Positions 1 through 6,258 of a stretch of DNA of 8,436 nucleotides are shown here, piece by piece (the stretch's first letter is position 1; every line of letters starts with the position of its first letter). The notes below the pieces were generated by a model, which searched no databases, was not told the origin of the DNA, and worked only from the letters and a program-made list of their open reading frames with translations. The stretch is taken from positions 1 to 8,436 of the forward strand of contig JBGPFS010000100.1 in NCBI GenBank assembly GCA_041483455.1, written 5' to 3'. Made by a program: the position numbers and the translations under genes. This DNA comes from JBGPFS01 sp041483455. Lineage in GTDB: Bacteria > Chloroflexota > Limnocylindria > Limnocylindrales > CSP1-4.

Positions 1-127
1 GGGCGTCGGGGCGGCCGAGGCCGAAGTCGGGGCCGCCTTCGAGCGCGTCGTCCGGCGCTTCGGGGCCGCGGCATCGGCTGCCGGGGCCTCGGGCGTCGGG
101 GCGGCCGAGACCGAGGTCGGGGCTGCC
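1..127. repeat. Direct repeat pair, 37 bp at 90-bp spacing, inside the NYN gene tail
   Basis: Bases 1-37 and 91-127 match at 34 of 37 positions. The 90-bp spacing equals 30 codons, so the repeat is in frame and both copies encode AAPTSxSAAPTP on the minus strand. The segment between them holds the basic stretch KRRTTRSK. The first copy touches the window edge, so more units may lie outside. Confidence 0.7.
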
Positions 128-1740
128 GATCCGGTCGGCGCGCCGGCTCGGATCCGGGGCACCCCGACCGGCTTTGGCTTCGCGGCGAGCTGAGCTCGAA
201 GCAAGGCTTCGAGCTCCGGCGGGACCTCGCTCCAGGGTTCATCCGAGCGCCCACCCGACGGCCGCTCAGGGCGCGCGCGGACCGGTCCGGCCTCGCGACT
301 GAACCGATCGTCACGCGGTCCACGCCCGCTGGCGAAGCCACCGCCACCGCCACCGCCACCGCCCGACGGGCGACGGCCCGAGGGCTCCTGGTAGCTGTCG
401 CTCCCGCCCGAGCGTCCGGCGCTGCCGTAGCGCTCGCGGTCGACGGCGGCGGAGTACCCGCCGCTCCGGCCACCGCGGCCACCGCCGCGCGCTCCGGCAC
501 CGCTCCGAACGCCACCGGCGCCCCGGCGCTGCTCCGCGATGAGATATTCCGGGATCGCCGGCTCATCCTCATCCTCGACGCCCGCGAGGGACGCCAGGTC
601 GCCGGTCGGTGCCTTGTCCATCCCGATCTGGGAATCCCAGACCGACCCGAACGCGGCCGAGCGTGGCCGGCGCGGGGCGGACGGAGCCACCACCTCCTCG
701 TCCTCGACTTCCTCCTCGTCCGGCTCGGACGGCGCGACGCCCGGCTCACCCGGCTCACCGGCCAGGACCGGCTCGCCCGCCCGGCCGCGACCGCGACCGC
801 GACCGCGACCGCCGCGCCGGCGACGCCGGCGATGGGCGGCCTCCGCCTCCGACTCCTCGCCGATCCCGGCTTCGAGCGGGCTCTCCTCCGGCTCTTCGTC
901 CTCGGCCGCCGCCGACTCGACCGCCCCTGACGGGGCGGCCGCCGCGGGCGCCGCCTTGGACAGCTTCTCGCCGGGCAGCGCGACGATCGCCGCCACGCGA
1001 CCGGGTCGCACCGGCGTCCCGACCGGGGCCTCGGGCCGCTCATCAGCAGGCTCGACCACGGCCGGGGTGCGCGTCCGACCACGGACGCCCGCGGCTCGCG
1101 CCACCGGCGTCCGCTCGGGCTCGGCTTCGCCGGCACGGGGACGGGCTCGCCCGCGACCGCGCCCTCGACCGACCCCGGTCCCCTCGGTCAGCTTGTCGGG
1201 GACCTCGGTCATCGACAGGTCCTCGTCGTCCGTGGCGACCCGCCGGCCGCTCCGCGACGAGCCCTTCTCGACCTTGGCGATCTGGATGATGTCGGTGAAC
1301 TGGTCGGCGACGTCCATCAGGTCCGAGGAGGTGTTCCCGCGGAAGCTGATCACCTCGACCCGGACACCCATCTCCTGGACCGCACGGATCGCCGGAGCGA
1401 AGTCGCCGTCGCCCGAGATGATGATCGCGACATCGAGGTTCCGAGCCGTCTTCATCATGTCCACGACGAGCTCGATGTCGAGGTTCGCCTTGACCTTCCC
1501 GTCACCGTACTTGCGGATGTCCTTGCTGACCACCTTGTAGTCGTGGCGACGCAGGAACTCGTGGAAGTTGCGCTGGTTCTCGTTGTCCGGGTCGAGCCCC
1601 GTGTAGGCGTACGCGCGAACGAAATCCCGCCCGGCGATGGCCGACTTCAGGAGCGTGACGTAGTCGATGTCGACGCCGGCCGCTTTGGCCGCGTAGAAGA
1701 TGTTCGCCACGTCCACGAAGACGGCGACGTTCTTCCCCAA
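1..1740 (-). CDS. NYN-domain (LabA/DUF88-type) protein with long RG-rich disordered tail, 3' end outside window
   Basis: The reading frame is open from a TTG at 1740 to the left edge: 580 codons and no stop, so the C-terminus is missing. TTG is chosen because GAGGAG lies 6 nt upstream and the NYN core begins immediately (GKNVAVFVDVANIFYA). Residues 1 to about 160 form the domain: D10 and N13 in the first strand, ANLDIEL with D88, D94, and SGDGDF with D111 and D113. These are the acidic residues expected of the PIN-like NYN fold, a metal-dependent RNase family; LabA-type members are often called RNA-binding or regulatory. From about 165 onward the chain is low complexity: RG repeats at 191-198 and 310-320, a six-Arg run at 304-309, acidic stretches around 281-300 and 341-350, a Gly run at 460-468, and an Ala/Pro tail with KRRTTRSK near 565. 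This composition suggests an RNA-binding, disordered tail, as in some RNA-processing enzymes. Domain call is firm; RNA processing is inferred. Confidence 0.87.
   Translation of the reverse strand, partial: MGKNVAVFVDVANIFYAAKAAGVDIDYVTLLKSAIAGRDFVRAYAYTGLDPDNENQRNFHEFLRRHDYKVVSKDIRKYGDGKVKANLDIELVVDMMKTARNLDVAIIISGDGDFAPAIRAVQEMGVRVEVISFRGNTSSDLMDVADQFTDIIQIAKVEKGSSRSGRRVATDDEDLSMTEVPDKLTEGTGVGRGRGRGRARPRAGEAEPERTPVARAAGVRGRTRTPAVVEPADERPEAPVGTPVRPGRVAAIVALPGEKLSKAAPAAAAPSGAVESAAAEDEEPEESPLEAGIGEESEAEAAHRRRRRRGGRGRGRGRGRAGEPVLAGEPGEPGVAPSEPDEEEVEDEEVVAPSAPRRPRSAAFGSVWDSQIGMDKAPTGDLASLAGVEDEDEPAIPEYLIAEQRRGAGGVRSGAGARGGGRGGRSGGYSAAVDRERYGSAGRSGGSDSYQEPSGRRPSGGGGGGGGGFASGRGPRDDRFSREAGPVRARPERPSGGRSDEPWSEVPPELEALLRAQLAAKPKPVGVPRIRAGAPTGSAAPTSVSAAPTPEAPAADAAAPKRRTTRSKAAPTSASAAPTP
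337..360. repeat. Hexanucleotide repeat (GCCACC)x4 encoding poly-Gly
   Basis: Four perfect tandem GCCACC units, read on the minus strand as GGTGGC, encode eight consecutive glycines within the nine-glycine run (460-468) of the NYN protein tail. Each unit is two codons, so gain or loss of a unit keeps the frame. Confidence 0.85.
787..810. repeat. Hexanucleotide repeat (GCGACC)x4 encoding (Gly-Arg)4
   Basis: Four perfect GCGACC units, read on the minus strand as GGTCGC, encode the Gly-Arg repeats at residues 311-318 of the NYN protein, next to a six-arginine run. A degenerate version of the same RG coding occurs at about 1144-1170 (residues 191-199). Confidence 0.85.
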
Positions 1741-1746
1741 TCCAGT

Positions 1747-1752
1747 CTCCTC
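1747..1752 (-). promoter_or_regulatory. Ribosome binding site of the NYN gene
   Basis: GAGGAG on the minus strand, 6 nt before TTG at 1740. It decides the otherwise hidden TTG start, since no ATG or GTG lies at the beginning of the domain. Confidence 0.75.
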
Positions 1753-1801
1753 AGGTGCGTTGGATGGTCGCCGGCGCGAGCGTTCGCGGCGCGGCGATCC
1801 G

Positions 1802-2272
1802 CTAGGTCCGGCCCTGACGGACGGTGGCCCGCGCCGCCGTCACGGCCCGTTCGATGAGCGGTCCCGCTTCCACGAACCCCCTTCGTTCCCACCGGGACCG
1901 CTCGGTGGGATCGGCCGGCCGGGCCACCTCGACGGTGGCACAGCCCTTGTTCCCCGCGGAGCGCAGGAGCTCCTCGATGAGCACGTCGGCGATGCCGTCG
2001 GCATCGTGGCGCGGATCGACCACGAGGAGGTCCACCGTGCCGACGAAGCCGCCGGCACGGACCGAGGGGCGGAGGGCCAGGATCGCGCCGCCGACGATCT
2101 CCCGCTTCACCTCGACGACGAGGACGCTCGCCTGGGGGAGGTAGACGAGCTGACGCAGGAGATCGGAGGCGACGAGCGGCCCGGGACCGTCAACGGGCCG
2201 CATAGCCGTCGCGCAGAGCGCGACGAGCCGCTCGATGTCGGTGATCCTTGCCGCCCGAACCGGGTAGTCCAC
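1802..2272 (-). CDS. GNAT-family N-acetyltransferase
   Basis: From GTG at 2272 this gives 156 aa, a usual size for a single GNAT domain. The start VRAARITDIERLVALC is the typical first strand and helix of GNAT proteins. Residues 48-66 (ASVLVVEVKREIVGGAILAL) are the central hairpin; 79-103 (TVDLLVVDPRHDADGIADVL and following) are strand 4, the acetyl-CoA loop and its helix; ERRGFVEAG at 129-137 is the usual C-terminal GF motif. In the loop the canonical Q/R-x-x-G-x-G/A reads D-A-D-G-I-A, so the first position is Asp instead of Gln/Arg. The frame stays open upstream to TTG at 2428 (208 aa), but that extension is Arg-rich and unlike the family; GTG has no good Shine-Dalgarno, so the start is uncertain. 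It ends 61 bp before the NYN gene on the same strand, probably an operon. The acetylated substrate is unknown. Confidence 0.8.
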   Translation of the reverse strand: MDYPVRAARITDIERLVALCATAMRPVDGPGPLVASDLLRQLVYLPQASVLVVEVKREIVGGAILALRPSVRAGGFVGTVDLLVVDPRHDADGIADVLIEELLRSAGNKGCATVEVARPADPTERSRWERRGFVEAGPLIERAVTAARATVRQGRT

Positions 2273-2422
2273 GCCGATGGTTGCGAACCTCGCGAGGAGG
2301 CGCGTGCGCTGCTGACGAGTGGGGTCGGGCCGACCCTGGGATCGTGTTCCACCGTGAGCGCGCCTTCGGCGGCGAGCGCCGGAGCGCTCGGCAGCCGTCC
2401 GAAGGGCACTCGACGACCGGTG

Positions 2423-2450
2423 TTGCAATCGACGCGCCGGGGGCTAATAT
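2423..2450 (+). promoter_or_regulatory. Candidate sigma-70-type promoter for the liv operon
   Basis: TTGCAA (2423-2428) and TAATAT (2445-2450) with a 16-nt spacer, each matching 4 of 6 consensus positions, in the only AT-rich patch of the region. Transcription would begin near 2457, giving a leader of about 245 nt before livK. The same island read on the minus strand gives TATATT (2451-2446) and could serve as a -10 for the divergent GNAT gene, but I see no matching -35 there. Confidence 0.4.
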
Positions 2451-2544
2451 ACGGCATCGCTTCGGCGGCCGCCTGCGCGCCGCCCGAGTCCGGCAGACGT
2501 GCCGTCGCCCGTACCGCACCGAAGCTCCTCACCGCCGCCTCCGT

Positions 2545-2572
2545 TCCGGATCCTGGGAAGGGAGCATCCGGA
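2545..2572 (+). repeat. Inverted repeat in the livK leader (7-bp arms)
   Basis: TCCGGAT (2545-2551) and ATCCGGA (2566-2572) are perfect inverted copies around 14 nt, and the loop itself can pair CCT with AGG. It could be a leader hairpin or a dimeric repressor operator; position downstream of the candidate promoter fits either. Confidence 0.45.
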
Positions 2573-2603
2573 CCGCTGACCGCACCGGGGAGCGATGGGC
2601 GCC

Positions 2604-2620
2604 GGAGGCGCGCCGCCTCC
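2604..2620 (+). repeat. GC-rich hairpin in the livK leader (7-bp stem, 3-nt loop)
   Basis: GGAGGCG (2604-2610), loop CGC, then CGCCTCC (2614-2620). It has no following T-run, so it is not a classical terminator. In so GC-rich a genome a hairpin of this size can arise by chance. Confidence 0.4.
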
Positions 2621-2691
2621 CGACCTCGGCTCGTCCGCAGGGGTCCCGACCGAACCGTTCGCGCCGATCGGGCCGGACGATGGACACGGAT

Positions 2692-2698
2692 GGAGGAG
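2692..2698 (+). promoter_or_regulatory. Strong ribosome binding site of livK
   Basis: GGAGGAG ends 6 nt before ATG at 2705. An in-frame ATG at 2690 overlaps this site and would add five residues (MEEHY) ahead of the signal peptide, so ATG 2705 is preferred. Confidence 0.85.
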
Positions 2699-2704
2699 CA
2701 CTAC

Positions 2705-4018
2705 ATGAAGGTCACCAAGCTCGGCGCATTCGTCGCCAGCGCGGTGTTCGTCTTCGCGGCCTGCTCGAGCGGGACGGCCACGAACGCCCCGGCGAGCGGC
2801 GGCGGAGGCAGCGCAGCTACCCCCGGCGCCTGGTGCGTGGGCGGCACCGTCAAGATCGGGACCGAGTTCCCGATGAGCGGCGGCGAGACCGCCAACGGCG
2901 GTCCGGCCACCAACGGCGTCAAGCTCGCGATCAAGCAGCAGAACGCCAAGGGCGGCATCCTCGGCTGCAAGATCGACATCAACGTCCAGGATGACGCGGT
3001 CGCCGGCGTCCACGACCCGCAGCAGGGCGCCAAGAACATCGGGACGCTCGCGGCCGACGCGGCGGTCATCGGCGTCGTCGGGCCGTACAACTCGGGCGTG
3101 GCCAAGGCCGAGATCCCGATCAGCAACGAAGCCGGCCTGCTCATGTGCAGCCCGGCCAACACGAACGACGGCGTGACCAAGCCGCCGGAGGGCGACAAGT
3201 ACCGGACGGCCCACCCGGACAAGATCAGCTACATCCGGACCGCGACCCCGGACAGCATCCAGGGCCCGGCCGGCGCTGACTACGTCTACAAGGACCTTGG
3301 CGCCAAGAGCGTCTACATCATCGACGACACGGAGACGTTCGGCGTCGGTGTCGGCGACACGTTCCAGGCCGAGTTCAAGGCGCTCGGCGGGACTGTCGTC
3401 AAGCGCGACAGCGCCCCCAAGTCGACGTCCGACTACACGCCGCTCTTCACCGCCGCGGCCGCGCTCAAGCCGGCCGCCGTCTACCTCGCCGGCACCGCAC
3501 CGTCGGGCATGGCCCTGGCCATGAAGCAGGGCCGGACGGTCCCGGGGATGGAGACCATCCCGTTCTTCGGTCCGGACGGCACCACCGACCTGGTCGCAGG
3601 CGGCGGCACCGGCGCCATGCTCACCACCGTCGCGGCCGCCGGGCATGACCTGTACGGCACGGTCGGCGCAGTCCACGACATCCCGGATCCGAAGGGCTTC
3701 GCGGATGCCTACCAGGCCGAGTTCAAGGATGCCCCCGGCGCGTACAGCTCGCCGTCCTATGCCTGTGCCCAGGTCATCATGCAGTCGCTCGAGAAGGCCG
3801 CCGCCACGGCGACCGACCTGGCGACCGCGCGCGAGGGTGTCCGGGCCAACGCCACGAACACCGCCAATTCCTTCGACACGGCCATCGGCAAGCTCAGCTT
3901 CGACAAGTACGGCGACAACACCGCCCCGTACATCTCGTACTACAAGACCGACATGACCCTCGCCGGCGGCAAGGGTGATTGGGTCTTCGTGAAGCAGGTC
4001 GCCTTCCAGCCCAAGTAA
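2705..4018 (+). CDS. livK: Branched-chain amino acid-type ABC transporter substrate-binding lipoprotein
   Basis: 437 aa, longer than the ~370 aa of E. coli LivK mainly because of a lipoprotein linker. MKVTKLGAFVASAVFVFAAC is a lipoprotein signal with Cys20 as the lipidation site (FAA|C, a somewhat relaxed lipobox), followed by a Gly/Ser/Ala/Thr linker to about residue 42. The mature domain (about 48-437) is a type I periplasmic binding protein of the Peripla_BP_6 group: VKIGTEFPMSGGETANGG, then NGVKLAIKQQNAKGGILG, VIGVVGPYNSGVAKAEIPI, LLMCSPANTN, and KSVYIIDDTETFGVGVGD. It should capture the solute outside the membrane and deliver it to LivH/LivM. Cys44 and Cys88 lie near the N-terminal lobe and might form a disulfide. 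The family binds Leu/Ile/Val but also urea, amides and aromatic compounds, so the ligand is not certain. First gene of a complete liv operon, followed by a strong stem-loop. Confidence 0.93.
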   Translation: MKVTKLGAFVASAVFVFAACSSGTATNAPASGGGGSAATPGAWCVGGTVKIGTEFPMSGGETANGGPATNGVKLAIKQQNAKGGILGCKIDINVQDDAVAGVHDPQQGAKNIGTLAADAAVIGVVGPYNSGVAKAEIPISNEAGLLMCSPANTNDGVTKPPEGDKYRTAHPDKISYIRTATPDSIQGPAGADYVYKDLGAKSVYIIDDTETFGVGVGDTFQAEFKALGGTVVKRDSAPKSTSDYTPLFTAAAALKPAAVYLAGTAPSGMALAMKQGRTVPGMETIPFFGPDGTTDLVAGGGTGAMLTTVAAAGHDLYGTVGAVHDIPDPKGFADAYQAEFKDAPGAYSSPSYACAQVIMQSLEKAAATATDLATAREGVRANATNTANSFDTAIGKLSFDKYGDNTAPYISYYKTDMTLAGGKGDWVFVKQVAFQPK

Positions 4019-4030
4019 CCGGGCCCAGCC

Positions 4031-4067
4031 TTCGAAGCCGGGGAGGGCCACCCTCCCCGGCTTCGAA
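4031..4067 (+). terminator. Perfect 17-bp stem-loop between livK and livH
   Basis: Left arm 4031-4047 and right arm 4051-4067 are perfectly complementary over 17 bp around the loop CCA. It starts 12 nt after the livK stop and ends 35 nt before livH. No T-run follows, so it is unlikely to be a complete intrinsic terminator. Stems here in binding-protein operons commonly block 3' exonucleases or cause partial termination, so that the binding protein is made in excess over the membrane subunits. The structure is seen; the role is inferred. Confidence 0.75.
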
Positions 4068-4102
4068 CTACGTTCCGACTCGATCGAGGACGTGAGCGAG
4101 CG

Positions 4103-5089
4103 ATGAGATCCCCCGTCTGGCGAGTGGTCCGACCGGTCGTCACCATCGTCCTGGCGAACGTGATCGCCTGGCTGCTGCTCGGAACGCAGCAGTTCGCCAA
4201 TTTCCTGACGCTCGGCTCGATCTACGCACTGATCGCCCTCGGCTACACGATGGTCTACGGGATCATCGAGCTCATCAACTTCGCCCACGGCGACGTCTTC
4301 ATGGTCGGCTCGTTCCTGGCGCTGTGGATCCTGACCGTGCCGCTCGGGATGACCGGGGCGCTCCGGGACCCGCCGACGCTGATCGTCGTCCTGGCGGTCG
4401 TGATGGCCGCGACGATGGCCGTGATGGGCGCACTCGGCGTGTTCATCGAGCGGTTCGCCTATCGTCCGCTCCGCCACGCACCGCGCCTGGCACCCCTGAT
4501 CACGGCGATCGGCGTCTCGTTCATCCTCCAGAACGTCGTCTACACACTCTTCGGGCCGTCGCCCCGGAACGTCCCCCAGGTCTTTCCGCTCGACCGGTTC
4601 GACCTGCTGGGGGGCAAGATCTCCTACCTGAGCGTCTTCATGCTCGTGGTCGCCCTCGGCCTGATGGTCGCCCTCCAGCTGTTCGTCGGCCGGACGCGCC
4701 TCGGTCGGGCCATGCGCTCGACCGCCCAGGACCGCGAGGCAGCCGAGCTGATGGGCGTCGACATCAACCAGACGATCGCGATCACCTTCTTCCTGGCGGC
4801 GGCCCTGGCCGGATCGGCGGGCGTCATCCAGGGCCTCTACTTCGGGAGTACGAAGTTCGACCTCGGGTTCTTCGCCGGGCTCAAGGCGTTCACGGCCGCC
4901 GTCCTGGGCGGGATCGGAAACACGACCGGTGCGGCGATCGGCGGGTTCGTGATCGCCTTCATCGAGGTCTTCGCCACCGTGCTCGGCTACTCGCGCTGGT
5001 CGGAGGTCGCCGTCTTCACGGTCCTCATCCTGGTCCTCGTCTTCCGGCCGAGCGGCCTGCTCGGCCAGCAGCTGGGAGAGCGGACGTGA
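4103..5089 (+). CDS. livH: Branched-chain amino acid-type ABC transporter permease LivH
   Basis: 328 aa, a little over the usual ~300, with about eight hydrophobic segments. It belongs to the BPD_transp_2 permease family. Clear LivH landmarks: GSIYALIALGYTMVYGIIEL followed by INFAHGD at residues 58-64; ERFAYRPLR after the third or fourth helix; RSTAQDREAAELMGVD at 205-220, the cytoplasmic EAA-type loop that contacts an ATPase subunit; and the C-terminal FRPSGLLGQ. It forms half of the translocation channel with LivM. The ATG has only a weak GAGGA 12 nt upstream. The stop overlaps the livM GTG by 3 nt (GTGA), so translation is probably coupled. The last 21 bases belong to the first copy of a 54-bp tandem duplication that continues into livM. 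Confidence 0.94.
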   Translation: MRSPVWRVVRPVVTIVLANVIAWLLLGTQQFANFLTLGSIYALIALGYTMVYGIIELINFAHGDVFMVGSFLALWILTVPLGMTGALRDPPTLIVVLAVVMAATMAVMGALGVFIERFAYRPLRHAPRLAPLITAIGVSFILQNVVYTLFGPSPRNVPQVFPLDRFDLLGGKISYLSVFMLVVALGLMVALQLFVGRTRLGRAMRSTAQDREAAELMGVDINQTIAITFFLAAALAGSAGVIQGLYFGSTKFDLGFFAGLKAFTAAVLGGIGNTTGAAIGGFVIAFIEVFATVLGYSRWSEVAVFTVLILVLVFRPSGLLGQQLGERT

Positions 5090-5176
5090 ACGGGGCCGGC
5101 TCGCGGCTGCGTGACTTCGCCTCAGCTGGTAGAGCGGGCCTGAACCGGATCAGCTCGCGGCTGCGCGATCTGGCCT
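5069..5176. repeat. 54-bp tandem duplication spanning the livH stop and livM start
   Basis: Bases 5069-5122 and 5123-5176 align without gaps at 43 of 54 positions. The unit contains the last LivH codons, the start of livM and its first residues; 54 bp is 18 codons, so livM stays in frame. The peptide copies read GSRLRDFAS and SSRLRDLAS. The base matching the GTG start (5086) is CTG at 5140 in the second copy. Confidence 0.8.
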
Positions 5177-6258
5177 CGTCCCACCGCTCGATCGCGATCA
5201 TGGTCGGCTGGGCGGTCATCGCCACGCTCCTGCCCCTCCTGGTCCTCATCCCGCCGCTCAGCACGTTCCAGCAGCAGAAGCTCTGGATCGACGGCTTCGC
5301 GAACGCCGGCGTCTTCATCCTGTTGGCCATGGGCCTCAATGTCGTGGTCGGCCTGGCCGGCCTGCTCGACCTCGGCTATGCCGCGTTCTTCGCGATCGGG
5401 GCCTACGCGTACGGTCTGGGCGCCTCGCCGTTCACCGGCCTCGCGATCCCGTTCTGGCCGATGCTGCTGGTCGGCGCCGTGGTCGCCGCGACGTTCGGGA
5501 TCCTGCTCGGCGCCCCCACCCTTCGCCTGCGCGGCGACTACCTGGCGATCGTGACCCTCGGGTTCGGCGAGATCGTGCCGGCCGTCTTCCTCAACGCCGA
5601 CAAGTACACCAACGGGACGAACGGCATCGGCGGCGTCCTGAAGCCGGAGCTGCTCGGCTTCAGGTTCACGCTCGGCAATCCGCTCCCGTACTACATCGCG
5701 ATGGTCGTGGTTCTGGCGTTGACGATGGTCTTCCTCTACCGGCTCCAGGATTCGCGCCTGGGGCGCGCCTGGATGGCCGTCCGCGAGGACGAGCTGGCCG
5801 CCGCGAGCAGCGGCGTGAACACGGTCACCACGAAGCTCCTCGCGTTCGCCCTCGGCGCGTCGACGGCCGGGCTGGCGGGGGTGTTCACGGCGGCCAAGCT
5901 GACCCTGGTCAGCCCCGATCAGTTCTCGTTCGCGGTCTCATTCACGGTCCTGGCCATGGTGGTGCTCGGTGGGATGGGCAACATCTGGGGCGTGGCGGTC
6001 GGCGCCTTCGTGATCTACACGATCCAGAGCGTCCTGCTCAAGCAGCTCAACCAGTTCTTCCAGACCATCAACCTGCCGGTCCTCAAGGACATCGACTTCG
6101 TCCAGTACCAGTTCCTGCTCTATGGCCTGGCCCTGGTGGCGATGATGCTGCTGCGGCCCGAGGGCCTCTTCCCAAGTAGCCGGCGAAAGCGCGAGCTGCA
6201 CGAGGCCTCGGAAGAGGTGGCCGACGTGCCCCCGCCGACCGAAGCCCTGGACGGCTGA
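5086..6258 (+). CDS. livM: Branched-chain amino acid-type ABC transporter permease LivM
   Basis: 390 aa from GTG 5086, whose last two bases begin the livH stop (GTGA). The frame is open far upstream inside livH, but that part is an Arg-rich shadow translation. Residues 1-35 are a polar, Arg-rich cytoplasmic extension produced by the duplication described separately. Membrane segments begin at about 36. Landmarks: GLNVVVGLAGLLDLGYAAFF at 83-102 with GAYAYGL after it (the LivM signature), GAPTLRLRGDYLAIVTLGFG, and WMAVREDELAAASSGV at 229-244, the EAA-type coupling loop. The C-terminus (LLRPEGLFPSSRRKRELHEA and an acidic tail) is usual. BPD_transp_2 family; pairs with LivH to form the channel. 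Its stop overlaps the livG ATG by 1 nt (TGATG). Confidence 0.93.
   Translation: MNGAGSRLRDFASAGRAGLNRISSRLRDLASSHRSIAIMVGWAVIATLLPLLVLIPPLSTFQQQKLWIDGFANAGVFILLAMGLNVVVGLAGLLDLGYAAFFAIGAYAYGLGASPFTGLAIPFWPMLLVGAVVAATFGILLGAPTLRLRGDYLAIVTLGFGEIVPAVFLNADKYTNGTNGIGGVLKPELLGFRFTLGNPLPYYIAMVVVLALTMVFLYRLQDSRLGRAWMAVREDELAAASSGVNTVTTKLLAFALGASTAGLAGVFTAAKLTLVSPDQFSFAVSFTVLAMVVLGGMGNIWGVAVGAFVIYTIQSVLLKQLNQFFQTINLPVLKDIDFVQYQFLLYGLALVAMMLLRPEGLFPSSRRKRELHEASEEVADVPPPTEALDG

Larger units (their letters stand above)
2273..2704. other. Divergent intergenic region and probable livK leader
   Basis: About 430 bp between the GNAT start (if GTG 2272) and livK. The plus-strand frame of livK stays open through it, but the sequence translated there is Arg/Pro-rich and resembles nothing known, so I treat it as non-coding. 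It contains an AT-rich island near 2444-2451, two inverted repeats (2545-2572 and 2604-2620) and the livK ribosome binding site. I recognise no known riboswitch, T-box or tRNA-like structure. Confidence 0.6.

Noticed and set aside
337..360. Short regular repeats as a CRISPR array
   Set aside because: Units are only 6 bp, contiguous and coding; there are no spacers and no cas genes.
539..1540. 333-codon plus-strand frame over the NYN gene
   Set aside because: Ser/Arg/Pro-rich mirror of the minus-strand NYN gene, which has a clear domain and ribosome binding site.
1700..2704. Upstream in-frame extension of livK giving a 772-residue protein
   Set aside because: It overlaps the GNAT and NYN genes on the other strand, is Arg/Gly/Pro-rich, and a strong ribosome binding site plus lipoprotein signal begins at 2705.
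2690..2704. ATG at 2690 as the livK start
   Set aside because: In frame, but the Shine-Dalgarno (2692-2698) overlaps it, and it would put two Glu residues before the signal peptide.
2444..4477. 677-codon open frame antisense to livK and livH
   Set aside because: Typical GC-rich shadow: repetitive Arg/Gly/Asp/Val composition, no recognisable domain, and it runs across two well-supported genes and their gap.
4324..5085. Upstream in-frame extension of livM inside livH
   Set aside because: The Arg/Pro/Asp-rich translation is an out-of-frame reading of livH; LivM homology starts after GTG 5086.
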